A stretch of DNA of 15,144 nucleotides from Bacillota bacterium (GTDB lineage Bacteria > Bacillota > Clostridia > Lachnospirales > Lachnospiraceae): NCBI GenBank assembly GCA_023428655.1, contig JAEYXC010000341.1, positions 1-15,144 on the forward strand. The letters are read 5' to 3'. Below the pieces are notes generated by a model. It saw only the letters and a program-made list of their open reading frames with translations. It was not told where the DNA came from and ran no database searches. Shown piece after piece: positions 5,992 to 15,144 of this stretch. Position numbers and translations under genes: made by a program. Every line of letters starts with the position of its first letter. Within the stretch, counting starts at the first letter, position 1.

Positions 5992-7263
5992 ATGAAAAAA
6001 AGATTTTTGGCAATTTTGATTACAATATTCTTTGTCGGCAGTCTGTTAACAGCATGCGCAAAGGAGGAAAAGCCGGCTGATACCAATGATACTATTCAAC
6101 CAACGGAGGCACCAGCCCAAGAGGCTACCAAGGCTCCGGAGCAATCATCGGAACCTGTGACCTTGACTGTTTGGGAATCCAATAGTGGTCCTGATGAATT
6201 CATCAAGCAAGCAGGCGCTGCATTTACAGCAAAATATCCGAATATTACCATTGAATATGTTAACGTAGAATTGGGTGATTCTACCTCCCAAATCGCTTTA
6301 GACGGCCCGGCAGGTGTAGGTCCCGACTTATTTGCCGCGCCTCATGATAAACTGGGTGAATTGGTATCCGGTGGGCATGTGCTTGCAACCACCAATGCAG
6401 ACACAATAAAGGCGCAGGTATTAGGTGCCTGCAGTACCGCGCTGACCTATGACGGAACCATGTATGGATATCCCATTTCCGCTGAAACCTATGCATTATT
6501 CTATAACAAAGCACTGATTGCAGAAGATAAAGTGCCGACCACTTGGGATGGTGTTGTTGAGTTTGCAAAGACCTTTAATGCAGCTAACAGTGGTAAGTAT
6601 GGTTTTATGATGGATGTTGGTAATGGTTATTATTCCATTATTTTCACCACCAGTGACAATAATCGATTATTTGGACCCAACGGGAATAATACAACCAATA
6701 CAAACATTAATTCGGAAGCCAGTATTAAGGGTATGGAATTCTTCCAAGGCTTAAGAAGTATTCTCGATGTCCCGGCAGCAGACCTTGCTACCGCTATAAC
6801 CGATGCAGCATTCCAGAGTGGTAATGTAGCAATGTATATCACCGGTTTATGGAATGTCGCCAATTTTGAGTCCGCAGGAATTGATTTTGGAGTTGCACCC
6901 CTTCCGAGTCTTCCTGGAAATGATACCCCTGTTGCATCCTTCTCCGGTACGAGATCAATGTTCGTATCCGCTTATTCCGATAATCCGGAGGAAGCTGCTT
7001 TATTCGGGGAGTTTCTTTTAACCGAGGAGATGCAGAAGCTTCGTTTTGATATAACAGGTTCCTTACCGTCCATTAGTATTCAGGTTGACAGTCCTTATAT
7101 CAGCGGCTTCTTAAAGCAATTAGATTATGCTTTCCCCATGCCCTCTATTCCTCAGATGGGTGCTTATTGGGATGCTATGAATGCAGCAAGTGCAAATATC
7201 TGGGATGGTGCAGATGTTAAGACTGAGCTGGATGCATGTAACTCCACGATTTTAGGTCAATAG
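5992..7263 (+). CDS. Sugar ABC transporter substrate-binding lipoprotein (probable galacto-oligosaccharide binder)
   Basis: This 423-residue family 1 extracellular solute-binding protein (MalE/CUT1 type) captures oligosaccharides at the outer face of the membrane. Residues 1-21 are a signal peptide, and the lipobox LLTAC makes C22 the lipidated residue. Residues about 23-54 are a Thr/Pro/Glu-rich linker, and the binding fold runs from about 55 (VTLTVWESNSGPDEF) to the end. An AAGGAGGA site lies seven bases before the ATG. Position between the LacI regulator and two permeases, and the galactan-active enzymes downstream, suggest beta-1,4-galacto-oligosaccharides as ligand, corresponding to Bacillus GanS; specificity cannot be read from the sequence. 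A hairpin after the gene probably raises its expression over the permeases. Confidence 0.92.
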   Translation: MKKRFLAILITIFFVGSLLTACAKEEKPADTNDTIQPTEAPAQEATKAPEQSSEPVTLTVWESNSGPDEFIKQAGAAFTAKYPNITIEYVNVELGDSTSQIALDGPAGVGPDLFAAPHDKLGELVSGGHVLATTNADTIKAQVLGACSTALTYDGTMYGYPISAETYALFYNKALIAEDKVPTTWDGVVEFAKTFNAANSGKYGFMMDVGNGYYSIIFTTSDNNRLFGPNGNNTTNTNINSEASIKGMEFFQGLRSILDVPAADLATAITDAAFQSGNVAMYITGLWNVANFESAGIDFGVAPLPSLPGNDTPVASFSGTRSMFVSAYSDNPEEAALFGEFLLTEEMQKLRFDITGSLPSISIQVDSPYISGFLKQLDYAFPMPSIPQMGAYWDAMNAASANIWDGADVKTELDACNSTILGQ

Positions 7264-7298
7264 GGAGCAGATTAATTTATTAAAACAAGGGCTATATT

Positions 7299-7330
7299 GG
7301 GGTGTTGTTATCAATTGCAACACCCCTTTT
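7299..7330 (+). terminator. Intra-operon hairpin after the binding-protein gene
   Basis: GGGGTGTTG (7299-7307) pairs with CAACACCCC (7318-7326), followed by TTTT. It sits 35 bases after the binding-protein stop codon and 120 bases before the first permease. In CUT1 operons such a hairpin typically stops part of the transcription or protects the 3' end, so the binding protein is made in excess of the permeases. Confidence 0.75.
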
Positions 7331-7451
7331 CCATAATATGATAGAGTATGAGCGTTTCGCTGATGTAGGCATCTGCTAACTCTTGGGTTGCAGAGGAGAA
7401 GACTAAGCCGTATAGACGGGACGATCATTGATTTAGAAGGATTGGTGAGAG

Positions 7452-8774
7452 ATGGGTATACGACTAAAAGAGGATGGATCCTCGAAAAGAAAGCTTATGA
7501 TTACCTCAATCCTGTTTATGGGATTGGGTCATTTGTTCTATTTGAAGCAATATCTAAAGGGCGCTATATACGCAGTTATTGAAATTATTATGTTGATCAT
7601 GCTTCCTACCATTATCACAAAGCTCAATGGTTTCATTACCTTAGGATCTCCCAAGCCGGAGCTGCCGGTCAAGCTAAGGGATCATTCTATTTTTATGCTG
7701 ATTGACGGAATTATGGTAATCGCGATCGTCGTCCTATTCCTTGTTATGTATTATATTTCTGTTCGTAGTGCGCTAAATGAGTATAAAGATTTTTGTATTG
7801 AGAAAAAACTGAAAGGAAATACCGGTTCTATGTCCGCTCTTTTAGGGAAAGCATTTCCTATCTTTGGGCTAGCGCCGACGGTTGGATTGATCGTATTTTT
7901 TGTTATTGTTCCGCTTCTCTTTGCAGCTAGTGTTGCCTTTACCAATTACTCAGCACCAAAGAACATACCTCCGAATAATACAGTCGACTGGGTGGGCTTT
8001 GAGAATTTTACTGCAATGTTCGGTGGTAATGCATCCTGGACCACTGCACTTGGAAGAGTTGCTCTATGGACCTTGGTCTGGGCAATCCTTGCTACCATTA
8101 CCTGTTATTTCGGTGGCATGATTATGGCAGTTATACTGTTGGATAATAAATTGAAAATTGCTCCCATTTTCCGAGGAATTTTTATACTGCCCTATGCAGT
8201 ACCCTCCGTTGTCAGTATGCTGGTGTGGCAGAATTTGTTGAATGGCTCCTTTGGCACTGTGAATCGTACCCTGATGCAATTAGGGATTATTGATAAGACG
8301 ATACCCTGGCTTTCGGATCCCTGGCTGGCAAAGTTTACTGTAGTGATGATTAATCTTTGGGCCGGCTTCCCGTATTTTATGCTTTTGATAACCGGTACCA
8401 TGACTGCTATCTCTGCAGATCTCTTTGAGGCGGCTAGGATTGACGGTGCTGGGCGTTTCCAGCTGTTTCGCAAGATTACCCTACCCCTGGTGCTATACCA
8501 GACAATGCCCTTGATTATTATGTCCTTTACTCATAATGTCAATAATTTCGGTGCAATCTTCTTCCTTACCGGAGGAGATCCAAGGGTTGCGGATTCCACC
8601 ATAACCAGTGCCGGGGGAACAGATATTTTGGTTACCTGGATCTATAATCTAACCATTAATTTATCAAAGTATAATTACGCTTCCGTACTGGCAATCATGA
8701 TATTTGTCATCCTGGCACCCTTCGCCATATTCCAGTTCAGAAGAACGAAATCTTATAAGGAGGGTGAGCTGTAA
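7452..8774 (+). CDS. Sugar ABC transporter permease, MalF type
   Basis: This 440-residue membrane subunit of a CUT1 oligosaccharide importer corresponds by position to Bacillus GanP. Hydrophobic segments are visible at about 37-57, 82-104, 138-163, 203-230, 243-260, 292-316, 345-360 and 406-428. The cytoplasmic EAA loop that contacts the ATPase is at 326-345 (EAARIDGAGR...LP). An in-frame TGA lies one codon before the ATG at 7452, so the frame cannot start earlier. The ribosome site is weak or distant (AAGGA ten bases upstream), so the start is less certain than for its neighbours. The N-terminal 130 residues, with extra membrane segments before the core, are the MalF-like extension. It is followed directly by the second permease. 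Confidence 0.92.
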   Translation: MGIRLKEDGSSKRKLMITSILFMGLGHLFYLKQYLKGAIYAVIEIIMLIMLPTIITKLNGFITLGSPKPELPVKLRDHSIFMLIDGIMVIAIVVLFLVMYYISVRSALNEYKDFCIEKKLKGNTGSMSALLGKAFPIFGLAPTVGLIVFFVIVPLLFAASVAFTNYSAPKNIPPNNTVDWVGFENFTAMFGGNASWTTALGRVALWTLVWAILATITCYFGGMIMAVILLDNKLKIAPIFRGIFILPYAVPSVVSMLVWQNLLNGSFGTVNRTLMQLGIIDKTIPWLSDPWLAKFTVVMINLWAGFPYFMLLITGTMTAISADLFEAARIDGAGRFQLFRKITLPLVLYQTMPLIIMSFTHNVNNFGAIFFLTGGDPRVADSTITSAGGTDILVTWIYNLTINLSKYNYASVLAIMIFVILAPFAIFQFRRTKSYKEGEL

Positions 8775-9608
8775 ATGAGATTGATAAAAAAATTGAATCT
8801 TACGATCGTCATAATTTTTTTAACCATATTCTCACTGGGTGTTCTTTACCCGTTGGTCTACGTAGTGAGTGCAGCATTTTCTCCTGGTAATTCCATCGCA
8901 TCATTAAATATTTTGCCCTTTGCCGACGGTTTTACCACAGAGCATTTCAGACACCTGTTTACGAATACGATGTACCTTATTTGGTTTAAGAATACGTTGA
9001 TTATTGCAACCAGTACCTCGGCTCTTACGATTTTGGTGGCATCTCTTGGTGCATATGTATTTTCCAGGTTCCATTTTGCAGTGAAGAAGAGTATGATGCT
9101 TGCGATGCTGATTTTGCGGATATTTCCTTCCTTTGTGGGTATGATCGCGATTTATGTAATATTACTACGGATTGGGGGCTTGGATCAGCTGTGGGGTTTG
9201 GTGCTTGTATATCTGGCAGGGAATATCCCCTACAATACCTGGATGGTAAAGAGTTATTTGGATACGATTTCAAAGAGCCTGGATGAGTCGGCCCGCATCG
9301 ACGGTGCGAATCATTTGACTATTTTCTGGAGGATTATTCTCCCGATAGCGAGACCGATTATTATATTTCTAGGTATATCCAGCTTTACCGCGCCGTGGAT
9401 GGACTTTATCTTCCCCAAGATGGTGCTTCGTTCCGCGGATAAGCAGACTCTGGCGCTAGGTCTTTTTAGCTTTGTAACGGATAAAAAGAATGAATTTACG
9501 ACATTTGCAGCCGGTTCTATATTGGTGGCGATTCCGTTTATCCTATTTTTTATCATATCACAAAAAACAATGGTCACCTCCTTTGGTGGCGCCGCGGTGA
9601 AAGAGTAA
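8775..9608 (+). CDS. Sugar ABC transporter permease, MalG type
   Basis: This 277-residue partner of the preceding MalF-type permease corresponds by position to GanQ. About six membrane helices are visible, and the EAA loop is at 171-190 (ESARIDGANH...LP). The ATG follows the TAA of the preceding gene with no spacer, and its AAGGAGGGTG ribosome site lies within the end of that gene, so the two are translationally coupled. The beta-galactosidase gene begins nine bases after its stop codon. No ABC ATPase gene is present in the locus; in Firmicutes CUT1 importers of this kind often share one MsmX/UgpC-type ATPase encoded elsewhere. Confidence 0.95.
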   Translation: MRLIKKLNLTIVIIFLTIFSLGVLYPLVYVVSAAFSPGNSIASLNILPFADGFTTEHFRHLFTNTMYLIWFKNTLIIATSTSALTILVASLGAYVFSRFHFAVKKSMMLAMLILRIFPSFVGMIAIYVILLRIGGLDQLWGLVLVYLAGNIPYNTWMVKSYLDTISKSLDESARIDGANHLTIFWRIILPIARPIIIFLGISSFTAPWMDFIFPKMVLRSADKQTLALGLFSFVTDKKNEFTTFAAGSILVAIPFILFFIISQKTMVTSFGGAAVKE

Positions 9609-9617
9609 AAGGAGATT

Positions 9618-11717
9618 ATGCAAATAATGATGACAGAATATGGTTATAACACGCATTATATGATAAAAGACAATAAGCCTTGGTTTCCAATCATGGGAGA
9701 GATGCATTATTCCAGGTATCCGAAGCAATATTGGAAGGAATCCTTATATAAGATGAAGGCCGGTGGTGTTGAGGTGGTATCCACCTATGCCATTTGGATA
9801 CATCATGAGGAACTGGAAGGGGAGTATGACTTCTCGGATAATAAGGATCTAAGAAGCTTTGTAAATACTGTGAAGGAGTGTGGCTTGTATCTATTCCTTC
9901 GGCTGGGACCCTGGGTTCATGGAGAAGTCAGAAACGGTGGTTTTCCGGACTGGCTGCTGAAAAAGGGCTATGAGCTCAGGCACAATGATCCGGGATACCT
10001 AGAGGAAGTGAGAAAATATTATAGGGTACTTTTTGATCAGGTAAAGGGGATGCTGCATGAAGACGGTGGACCGATTATCGGGATTCAGATAGAAAATGAA
10101 CTGGGTCATTGTGGTGGAGCATATGGTGAAGAAGGCGAGAAGCATATGCAGCTGCTAAAGCAAATAGCAGTAGAGGAAGGCTTTTATGTACCCTATTATA
10201 CGGCTACCGGTTGGGGTGGAGCGGCTACGGGCGGACTACTTCCTGTCATGGGGGGCTATTGTGAGGCACCCTGGGATCAGAGGTTGACTGAGATCGAACC
10301 CAGCGGTAATTATATCTTTACTCATGAGAGAAATGATCACAATATCGGCAGTGATTATGGTCTGGGGGAAGGCGTAACCTTTGATTTTGAACAATTTCCT
10401 TATCTGACAGCTGAGCTTGGCGGTGGAATGCAGGTAACCCATCACCGTCGGCCGGTGGCACAGGCCGAGGATATCGGAGCGATGTCCCTCGTTAAGCTGG
10501 GAAGTGGTGTGAATCTCCTTGGGTATTATATGTATCATGGTGGCACCAATCCCATGGGTAAACGAACCACACTGCAGGAATCGAGAGCTACGGGCTATCC
10601 CAATGACCTGCCGGAATTAAATTATGATTTTAGGGCACCAATTCGGGAATTTGGACAGGTATCCGACACGCTAAAGGAGATTAAACTTTTTGCCATGTTC
10701 GCGAAGGATTTCGGCAGTGAGCTATGTACCATGCCTGCTTATATCCCAGAGGAGAATCCATTGCTTCCACAAAATCAGAAGGATCTTCGAAGCTCAGTAC
10801 GTCATAACGGTGAAAATGGATATCTCTTTATTAATAATTATCAAAGGCGATATCCTATGGCAGAACATAGGGATATTGAACTATCCGTTGAACTGGAAAA
10901 TGAGAGGATTACATATCCGAAGATGACGATCAGGGATAAAGATTATTTCTTCCTACCCTTTAATATGAGGGTGGGGAATGCCATTTTGAAAACAGCAATG
11001 GTTACTCCTTTATGCATACTAAACAATGAGGATAAAGCCTATATTTTTTATGGTGACTGTAAGCCACAGTTTGTACTGGAAGGTGATTTGGGAAAGAACA
11101 AGGTGATTGCCATCAGTAGAAAGGAAGCAAGAGATGCCTGGAAGGTAGTTCTTGACCGGGAGTATCTCATCATCAGTGAGCAGGTAGTGTTACAGACCGA
11201 GAGGGGGGTAGAGCTGATCGGAAGGTCTCCCTTTGGTATCAAGGTATATCCTGAGCTTACCAAGACTCCGGAGGGATGGGCGAAGTTGGGTAAGGAAGAG
11301 GCTTTTACGGTCTATCAAAAGGAACAAAGACAAACACAGATTAATGTAACGGTTATGCTGAAGTCACAGTCCAAGGAGAAGAAGGAGTATTCGGTGTGTC
11401 TTGATTTGTCAAAGGAGCTGCAAGATCAGGTTGATCAGTCTTTAATGATCAGTGATTATTTTGTCCGTATCCAATATGAAGGAGACCGTGCAAAAGCTTA
11501 TATCAATGGGGAATATATAACGGATCATTACTATACCGGAAGGACCTGGGAGATCGGGTTAAAACGCTTTTCCTTCGCGAAGGAGCTGATATTGGAGATT
11601 TATCCTTTGAAGGAGGATGCTCCCGTTTATCTGGAGACGTGGCCAAATATGAAGAATGGAGTAGCCTGTGAATTAGTCCAAGTGACTGCAGAGCTGGAAT
11701 ACCATACAATTTTATAA
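9618..11717 (+). CDS. GH35 beta-galactosidase, cytoplasmic
   Basis: The 699-residue product is a retaining beta-galactosidase of glycoside hydrolase family 35, which removes galactose from the non-reducing end of galacto-oligosaccharides. The catalytic barrel covers about 12-345 and contains GEMHYSRYP (27-35), RLGPWVHGEVRNGGFPDW (95-112), acid/base E161 in GGPIIGIQIENELG, and probable nucleophile E266 in PYLTAELGGG. Residues about 345-699 are beta-rich accessory domains. There is no signal peptide, so it should act on sugars brought in by the adjacent transporter. An AAAGGAG site is only three bases before the ATG at 9618; in-frame ATGs at 9627 and 9630 are possible alternatives. The gene is nine bases downstream of the permease and ends at a long hairpin. 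In Bacillus subtilis this place is taken by GanA, a GH42 enzyme. Confidence 0.92.
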   Translation: MQIMMTEYGYNTHYMIKDNKPWFPIMGEMHYSRYPKQYWKESLYKMKAGGVEVVSTYAIWIHHEELEGEYDFSDNKDLRSFVNTVKECGLYLFLRLGPWVHGEVRNGGFPDWLLKKGYELRHNDPGYLEEVRKYYRVLFDQVKGMLHEDGGPIIGIQIENELGHCGGAYGEEGEKHMQLLKQIAVEEGFYVPYYTATGWGGAATGGLLPVMGGYCEAPWDQRLTEIEPSGNYIFTHERNDHNIGSDYGLGEGVTFDFEQFPYLTAELGGGMQVTHHRRPVAQAEDIGAMSLVKLGSGVNLLGYYMYHGGTNPMGKRTTLQESRATGYPNDLPELNYDFRAPIREFGQVSDTLKEIKLFAMFAKDFGSELCTMPAYIPEENPLLPQNQKDLRSSVRHNGENGYLFINNYQRRYPMAEHRDIELSVELENERITYPKMTIRDKDYFFLPFNMRVGNAILKTAMVTPLCILNNEDKAYIFYGDCKPQFVLEGDLGKNKVIAISRKEARDAWKVVLDREYLIISEQVVLQTERGVELIGRSPFGIKVYPELTKTPEGWAKLGKEEAFTVYQKEQRQTQINVTVMLKSQSKEKKEYSVCLDLSKELQDQVDQSLMISDYFVRIQYEGDRAKAYINGEYITDHYYTGRTWEIGLKRFSFAKELILEIYPLKEDAPVYLETWPNMKNGVACELVQVTAELEYHTIL

Positions 11718-11728
11718 GAAATGGCTAG

Positions 11729-11800
11729 AAGCCGTATGCGACCGGGTGACTTATTGTAAGCTTCGATGTAATAAGCATCCGGTTGCTTACGGCTTTTCTT
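11729..11800 (+). terminator. Long imperfect hairpin with U-run between the GH35 and GH53 genes
   Basis: AAGCCGTA (11729-11736) pairs with TACGGCTT (11788-11795). Inside it, ACCGG (11741-11745) pairs with CCGGT (11779-11783), and TTATT (11751-11755) with AATAA (11770-11774), with small mismatches and bulges between. TTTTCTT (11794-11800) follows. It looks like a terminator, yet the galactanase gene starts about 40 bases later with no clear promoter, so read-through or RNA processing probably controls it. Confidence 0.8.
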
Positions 11801-11804
11801 ATAG

Positions 11805-13829
<2,025 letters not shown>

Positions 13830-14071
13830 AAAGTAGCTTGTAGAATGCAGGAAAATAAAGGTATGTTTCTGGTAAAATGGGGTACTTTTTGCAAAGCTAA
13901 GTGTTCTTTCAAAGCAACCTTGATACTTGAAAACGTTGATTGAGAAAAGAATTAACTCAATCAACGTTTTCTATTAACATCATTATAGGAAAAGTCTCAG
14001 TGTTTTGGAGAAATGGTTATTAGAAATATCCTCGATTTTTTCTCTTGCATCAGCTTTCGAATCCACAATGT
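13830..14071. other. Intergenic region between the convergent galactanase and HAAS-protein genes
   Basis: About 240 bases with one strong terminator (13929-13971). A 26-codon frame from an ATG at 13863 runs into the terminator stem and lacks a well-spaced ribosome site, so I do not call it. The remaining AT-rich sequence shows no promoter or gene that I can support. Confidence 0.6.
13929..13971. terminator. Bidirectional terminator of the galactan locus
   Basis: GAAAACGTTGATTGAG (13929-13944) pairs perfectly with CTCAATCAACGTTTTC (13956-13971), a 16-bp stem with an 11-base loop. The stem ends in A/T pairs, giving TTTTC at the 3' side in both directions. It lies 99 bases after the galactanase stop and 100 bases after the convergent minus-strand gene. 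Confidence 0.85.
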
Positions 14072-15136
14072 TTATTTCTTATAATTGGGGTCCATGTTTT
14101 TTATATAATTTAAGAAATCATATCGATTATTGTATTTGATAGTCTTTACAAGGATGGAGATGGTTTCAAGCAGGTAGATGATTACAAGAAAAATTACAAA
14201 ATTCCCTGTAACAAATTCCCATACCCCCAGTGAGGAGATGTTAAAGTTTAGATGAAAGGCTTCGTTAATATGACTCGCGAAATTATGATTCCAGATATCA
14301 AATCTGGTAAATATAATTACGGTAAGTATCGTGCTGATTGTATTAATGATGAAAACAAAAATGGCATAGGGGATGGAGTACCTGCGGTCAATCAACTCCC
14401 AGATATTTTTGACGAGTCCAAGCCCCATGGTAATCAGAAATAGGGGTAGTACGACCCGTAAGGTATCCAGATTGAACACGGGTATTGATTGTAGGCCGCC
14501 ATCAAAAAAATAAGCACCAAGGATTTGCGGTGTGGAGGTGAATATCACCATACCAATAATTGTGAAAATAATTCCTGCAATTGGTTCCCCAATGGGGATG
14601 GTTGCTTCCTTTACCGGTACCGGAGGAAGCTCCTTCACATCCCAAACCGGAATCAGCTCCTTTAAATTAACACCCTTCCACTCAAGAAACGCAAATAAAA
14701 TCGTAATCGATGCGAAGGCCATACCGACACCGCTGATTAATTCTCCAATCCAGTTACCGATGTATTGATACCAGATATGGGGATAGGAGGTAATCAAATC
14801 AAAGACGGTGGCAATGCATAATCCAAAGAGGGTGGCTCCAATTACGATCTTTAATACAAATAAATAGAGTGGAAATAGCTCTGGACTGATGAGATATCTC
14901 GAAGTATCCCGGTATTTCTCCGCAAGCTCCGAGGGGTTACCTAACTCCTTCAATACCGCAAGAATATCCTCTTTCCCGGCAGTGGCACCTTTGACTCTGG
15001 CATCAAGCATATCGGAAATTAAAGTACGTAATTCGTTTTCAATATCTCCCTTACTCATTGGGTTCATATGCTTAGTCACTTGGTAAATATAGCGGTTAAT
15101 CATATCCTCCACATAATCATATTCTTTATTTTTCAT
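14072..15136 (-). CDS. Membrane protein with N-terminal HAAS-type domain
   Basis: This 354-residue protein has a soluble helical N-terminus (about 1-85, containing DIENELRTLISDMLDAR and VLKELGNPSELAEKYR), as in HAAS/DUF1700 proteins. Six probable membrane helices follow, at about 88-115, 128-150, 187-207, 228-248, 257-280 and 303-330. HAAS-type proteins are usually encoded next to PadR-family regulators and are thought to transmit a membrane signal; their exact role is unknown. The ATG at 15136 is preceded immediately by AAGGA, too close to be an ideal ribosome site. An overlapping TGA (15135-15133) would end a preceding frame reading F-K-E, which suggests translational coupling through an ATGA overlap to an upstream gene outside the window, perhaps that regulator. 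The domain assignment is by pattern; function is uncertain. Confidence 0.75.
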   Translation of the reverse strand: MKNKEYDYVEDMINRYIYQVTKHMNPMSKGDIENELRTLISDMLDARVKGATAGKEDILAVLKELGNPSELAEKYRDTSRYLISPELFPLYLFVLKIVIGATLFGLCIATVFDLITSYPHIWYQYIGNWIGELISGVGMAFASITILFAFLEWKGVNLKELIPVWDVKELPPVPVKEATIPIGEPIAGIIFTIIGMVIFTSTPQILGAYFFDGGLQSIPVFNLDTLRVVLPLFLITMGLGLVKNIWELIDRRYSIPYAIFVFIINTISTILTVIIFTRFDIWNHNFASHINEAFHLNFNISSLGVWEFVTGNFVIFLVIIYLLETISILVKTIKYNNRYDFLNYIKNMDPNYKK

Positions 15137-15144
15137 TCCTTAAA

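Noticed and set aside
7388..7582. 64-codon frame overlapping the start of the MalF-type permease
   Set aside because: It begins with TTG and overlaps the permease in another frame without any recognisable protein pattern.
11746..11775. Possible promoter GTGACT-N17-TAATAA before the GH53 gene
   Set aside because: Both hexamers are weak and lie inside the hairpin loop region; I could not treat it as more than chance.
13927..13941. Sequence resembling a CcpA cre box (TTGAAAACGTTGATT)
   Set aside because: It is part of the terminator stem at the end of the locus, mismatches the consensus at a conserved C, and is not near a promoter.
13863..13943. 26-codon plus-strand ORF after the galactanase
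   Set aside because: No properly spaced ribosome site, and it ends within the terminator stem.

Overview
The window looks like chromosomal DNA of a low-GC Gram-positive anaerobe of the Lachnospiraceae / Clostridium cluster XIVa type. This is inferred from strong GGAGG-type ribosome sites, TTGACA/TATAAT-type promoters, a Cys/Gly-rich small protein of a kind I associate with that family, and a plant-polysaccharide locus. I see no phage, transposon, rRNA, tRNA or CRISPR features.

Layout. Positions 1-2004 lie on the minus strand: the first codons of a gene that is probably a polyamine-transporter ATPase, its upstream XRE-cupin repressor, then aroC (chorismate synthase) with its own promoter and terminator. 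Positions 2129-4595 hold mostly small or stand-alone genes: an unrecognised 67-aa protein (+), a 74-aa Cys/Gly-rich hydrophobic protein (-), a small cupin protein (+) and an intracellular subtilisin-like protease (+). Positions 4729-13829 are the core: a galactan-utilisation locus on the plus strand. It encodes a LacI-family regulator, a lipoprotein sugar-binding protein, two CUT1 permeases, a cytoplasmic GH35 beta-galactosidase and an exported GH53 endo-beta-1,4-galactanase with an Ig-like and a CBM61-like domain. The end (14072-15136, minus) is a membrane protein with an N-terminal HAAS-type domain.

How the locus should work (inference from families and gene order): the GH53 enzyme cuts beta-1,4-galactan (pectic galactan, type I arabinogalactan) outside the cell. 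The binding protein and permeases import the galacto-oligosaccharides using an ATPase encoded elsewhere, and the GH35 enzyme releases galactose inside. This parallels Bacillus subtilis ganSPQAB with its LacI-type regulator GanR, but GH35 stands where Bacillus has a GH42 enzyme. A paired TTGCGCAA site upstream of the regulator and a TTGCGTAAAGG half-site in its leader are the likely operators. Hairpins after the binding-protein gene and after the GH35 gene probably set the stoichiometry of the products.

I found no convincing new defence or mobile system. The most unusual items are the Cys/Gly-rich protein, a 15-codon ORF with a near-perfect ribosome site, and the operator and hairpin architecture of the galactan locus.
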